Assembly: GCA_031274005.1 (NCBI GenBank)
Contig: JAISQU010000022.1
Location: forward strand, 1-8,580
DNA length: 8,580 bases
Origin: Spirochaetales bacterium
GTDB lineage: Bacteria; Spirochaetota; Spirochaetia; DTKZ01
Reading direction: 5' to 3'
The translations under genes were made by a program, and so were the position numbers. The notes beneath the pieces are model-generated. The model was not told the origin of the DNA. It did no database searches and saw only the letters and a program-made list of their open reading frames with translations. This document shows, piece after piece, positions 6,595-8,580 of this stretch. Position 1 is the first letter of the stretch. Every line of letters starts with the position of its first letter.

Positions 6595-8202
6595 CTATGC
6601 CGTATATTTCCGCAAAACAGCGCGCACAGCGCCCAGGCCCGCCACAAGCTCCTCAAAATAACCTTCCACCCTCTCACCCAGGCCCGCTTCGTACAAATCC
6701 ACCGCGAAAATCTTTTTGTTAGACAAAATCGGCTTCAGCGCCGCGCTGAAAGGCCCCTTCTGACCCAGCTTCACACCGGCAAGCTGCGCCGCCAGCGTTT
6801 CATACATGGGGTCGGGACTCACCGTAAAAGCCTCGCCCTTATCATCAATACCCAGAAGATAGCGCACCCACGCGGCCAGCGCCAGGGGAATCAGCTTCAG
6901 ATCCTTCACATCCAGCGTGTCGCTGGCAAGATACGCCTTAATGGTTTCGCCGTAGCGGATGGGAATCTTCTGCGACGAATCGTAGGCTATCCTCTGCGGA
7001 GTGTCCGGCATAAAAGGATTGGGCACGCGCACCTTCAGAACCTCGTCGATAAATTTCTGCGGCGACAAAATACCGGGGTCCACAACAACAGGCAGCCCCT
7101 CTTTGTAGCCGATGATTTCTACCAGTTTCACAAGATCCGCGTCCTTCATCTCCTGATTGATTTTTGTATACCCAAGAAGACAGCCGAAAATCGCCAGCGC
7201 CGTATGCAGGGGGTTAAGGCAGGTACACACCTTCATTTTTTCCACCTTGTCCACAGTCGCGCGGTCGGTAAACAAAACGCCGGCCTTCTCCAAAGCGGGC
7301 CGCCCCGCGGGAAAAGCATCTTCGATAACAAGGTACTGAGCCTCCTCCGCGTTAACAAAAGGAGAAATATGCGTGCCCTTCGCCGTCACCCGCGTTTCGG
7401 TATCCTCAAAGCCCAGTTTCTCCAGCATCTGCTTTACGCTCGCGTCCGGGCTGGGGGTAATCTTGTCAATCATGGTCCAGGGAAAACTCACCCGGCCGCG
7501 GTCACGGATATAATCGGGAAACCCCTTGTCCGCGCGCCCGTTCTTTGCCCATTCTACAGCGAAAGCCTCAACCGCCGCAAAGAGCTTGTCCCCATTGTGC
7601 GAACAATTATCCATACTCACCAGAGCCAAAGGCAGCTTCCCGCTTTTATAACGCTCATAGCACAAAGCCGCGATCTTTCCCATATAGCTGGACGGATAAT
7701 CCGGCCCCGCCGCAAAATCAGAGGCGACCTCATCGGTAATAGTATCCCCTCCCCCCGTCAGACTATAGCCCTTCTCCGTAATCGTAAAACTCGCCATCTG
7801 CAGCGACGAAGCGCGAAAAAGCCCCTTCACCGCCCCAAAATCACTCCTGCTGCCCATCCACAGCGCGCAGGCCATACTCGCGATCACCTTTTTTTGAATC
7901 CCCCCGTCCGCCTTCAGCGTTACCGCCAGCGTCAGGTTATCGCAGGGCCGGAAAACCTTATCGATAATCTCCCCGTCACGTCCCGCGACAATGACGATTC
8001 CGGTCTTCTCCGTCCCCGCGTCCAAAAGACTCTGATGCAGCGCCGCCACATACACGCGGAAAATATTCCCCGCCCCAAAATGCACCCACGCCGGCGCCTG
8101 TTTCGTAGCCGCCCGCATAGCCTCCACATCAAAACGCGGCAGTTCAATGCCCGCCTTGTCCCACTCAGCCCTGTTCTTTAATTCCTGTGTATTCAACCGC
8201 AT
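6595..8202 (-). CDS. Mannitol dehydrogenase family NAD(P)-dependent oxidoreductase
   Basis: This is a cytoplasmic polyol or hexuronate dehydrogenase of the long-chain mannitol dehydrogenase family (mannitol 2-dehydrogenase, fructuronate reductase UxuB, altronate and arabinitol dehydrogenases), 535 residues. The N-terminal Rossmann domain has VHFGAGNIFR (40-49), VAGRD (72-76), TEKGY (142-146) and VSMDNCSHNGD (195-205). FPWTMIDKITPSPD (240-253) leads into the C-terminal domain, which has the catalytic-type segment KMKVCTCLNPLHTALA (322-337) with Lys324, Asn330 and His333. It reduces a keto sugar or oxidises the alcohol with NAD(P). The substrate cannot be read from sequence; fructuronate/mannonate or mannitol/fructose are the main options. 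I chose the start at 8202 (MRLNTQEL), which has a GGGAG site 6 bases upstream and a promoter behind it; a 46-codon in-frame extension to 8340 runs through the promoter and a repeat and is not family-like. It is the first gene of the operon. Confidence 0.92.
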   Translation of the reverse strand: MRLNTQELKNRAEWDKAGIELPRFDVEAMRAATKQAPAWVHFGAGNIFRVYVAALHQSLLDAGTEKTGIVIVAGRDGEIIDKVFRPCDNLTLAVTLKADGGIQKKVIASMACALWMGSRSDFGAVKGLFRASSLQMASFTITEKGYSLTGGGDTITDEVASDFAAGPDYPSSYMGKIAALCYERYKSGKLPLALVSMDNCSHNGDKLFAAVEAFAVEWAKNGRADKGFPDYIRDRGRVSFPWTMIDKITPSPDASVKQMLEKLGFEDTETRVTAKGTHISPFVNAEEAQYLVIEDAFPAGRPALEKAGVLFTDRATVDKVEKMKVCTCLNPLHTALAIFGCLLGYTKINQEMKDADLVKLVEIIGYKEGLPVVVDPGILSPQKFIDEVLKVRVPNPFMPDTPQRIAYDSSQKIPIRYGETIKAYLASDTLDVKDLKLIPLALAAWVRYLLGIDDKGEAFTVSPDPMYETLAAQLAGVKLGQKGPFSAALKPILSNKKIFAVDLYEAGLGERVEGYFEELVAGLGAVRAVLRKYTA

Positions 8203-8208
8203 ATTCTT

Positions 8209-8213
8209 CTCCC
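8209..8213 (-). promoter_or_regulatory. Ribosome binding site of the dehydrogenase gene
   Basis: GGGAG on the minus strand, 6 bases before the ATG at 8202. It decides this start over the upstream in-frame ATG at 8340. Confidence 0.65.
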
Positions 8214-8237
8214 GCAAATAATCAATATTAGACAAAC

Positions 8238-8246
8238 AGTATACCA
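8238..8246 (-). promoter_or_regulatory. Extended -10 promoter of the dehydrogenase-rnf operon
   Basis: The minus strand reads TGGTATACT, that is a TGn extension followed by the -10-like hexamer TATACT, about 35 bases before the ATG at 8202. No good -35 hexamer lies 16-18 bases further upstream, which fits an extended -10 promoter. It implies a leader of roughly 25-30 bases. No other promoter-like sequence is obvious in the short gaps downstream, so it may drive all eight genes. Confidence 0.5.
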
Positions 8247-8286
8247 TCATTTTCGATTGTGTGATAGACATACTCAAGGCGGAAAA

Positions 8287-8459
8287 CAGGAATTCTAAAT
8301 TTAGGATAACCACGGACCACACAGACAGCTCCACGGACAAATCAATGAACGATCCTTATGATTTCTGCTTTGGGATAGGCACAAAAATTGACTAAAAAAC
8401 CCAATTATCGTCTTCGTCCGTGTTGTCCGTGAGGTCAGTGGTTAAATTTAAAATTCCTG
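8287..8459. repeat. MITE-like element with 17-bp terminal inverted repeats
   Basis: CAGGAATTCTAAATTTA (8287-8303) and the reverse complement of 8443-8459 (CAGGAATTTTAAATTTA) match at 16 of 17 bases. Just inside each end lie CCACGGAC-type repeats (8308-8340 and 8416-8442, in opposite orientation), so both arms are similar for about 50 bases but with small offsets. The centre (8341-8408) is AT-rich and not palindromic. No coding sequence is present. This is the structure of a small non-autonomous element or a compound intergenic repeat; CCACGGAC repeats are common intergenic repeats in many bacteria as far as I recall. No target-site duplication is evident. Confidence 0.55.
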
Positions 8460-8580
8460 CGGGGTGCACCAACAAAAACCGTGTAAATCAAGCGGCCAGC
8501 CAGGAGATGCGTGCTGATTTTGGTCCGCAGCTTTCCCACCTGGCGCACAGGCTCAGCACATATTGGGCGTTGCGCACGTC

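Larger units (their letters stand above)
8203..8580. other. Upstream intergenic region of the operon
   Basis: A stretch of 378 bases with no supported gene. It holds the ribosome site and extended -10 promoter of the dehydrogenase, a MITE-like element (8287-8459), and 120 unassigned bases to the window edge. On the minus strand two frames enter from the edge, one ending in TGA at 8488 (30 residues) and one ending at 8435 (47 residues, running into the element). On the plus strand an ATG at 8506 is open to the edge. None has a recognisable domain, so a partial gene cannot be called. Confidence 0.5.

Noticed and set aside
7204..8181. Long plus-strand frame (325 codons) opposite the dehydrogenase
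   Set aside because: It lies entirely within the strongly supported mannitol-dehydrogenase-family gene and has a low-complexity basic composition with no recognisable fold.

Overview
The window carries one long minus-strand gene cluster, read from right to left. It appears to be a single operon of eight genes: a mannitol-dehydrogenase-family oxidoreductase, a YuiD/DUF212-type PAP2-like membrane protein, an unrecognised multi-pass membrane protein, and then rnfC, rnfD, rnfG, rnfE and rnfA of an Rnf-type (NADH/ferredoxin-linked) membrane redox complex. No plus-strand gene is convincing; the long plus-strand reading frames are antisense shadows of GC-rich coding DNA.

Organism: the C-D-G-E-A order is the one seen in anaerobes such as Clostridia, Acetobacterium and Thermotoga, as opposed to A-B-C-D-G-E of Proteobacteria. 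My best guess is an anaerobic fermentative bacterium, possibly a Treponema-like spirochaete. This rests on general impression (Rnf variant, polyol/hexuronate metabolism, intergenic repeat style) and not on a marker gene, so it is weak.

Layout: 1-341 is non-coding and holds a perfect 15-bp inverted repeat and a CGCAGAG-rich repeat. 342-4546 is rnfA-E-G-D-C. 4543-6096 is the unknown membrane protein. 6104-6580 is the DUF212 protein. 6595-8202 is the dehydrogenase, with an extended -10 promoter just upstream (8238-8246). 8287-8459 is a MITE-like element with 17-bp terminal inverted repeats and CCACGGAC-type repeats. 8460-8580 is unassigned. Five successive junctions, from the unknown membrane protein through rnfA, are 4-base ATGA overlaps, so these six genes look translationally coupled.

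How the genes work together: the dehydrogenase would produce or consume NAD(P)H in the cytoplasm. Rnf would exchange electrons with that pool while moving Na+ or H+ across the membrane. Covalent FMN sites are present in RnfD (Thr158) and RnfG (Thr162), and RnfC has two 4Fe-4S motifs.

The most interesting point is that this Rnf is not canonical. rnfB is absent from the expected place after rnfA. RnfA and RnfE each lack one of their two conserved cysteines that ligate the intramembrane [2Fe-2S] cluster (Lys25 in RnfA, Thr106 in RnfE). The glycine-rich FMN/NADH loop of RnfC is altered and one residue shorter. Together with a coupled, unknown membrane protein, this suggests a divergent Rnf with a changed electron path. 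It needs alignment against relatives to tell lineage-wide change from peculiarity.
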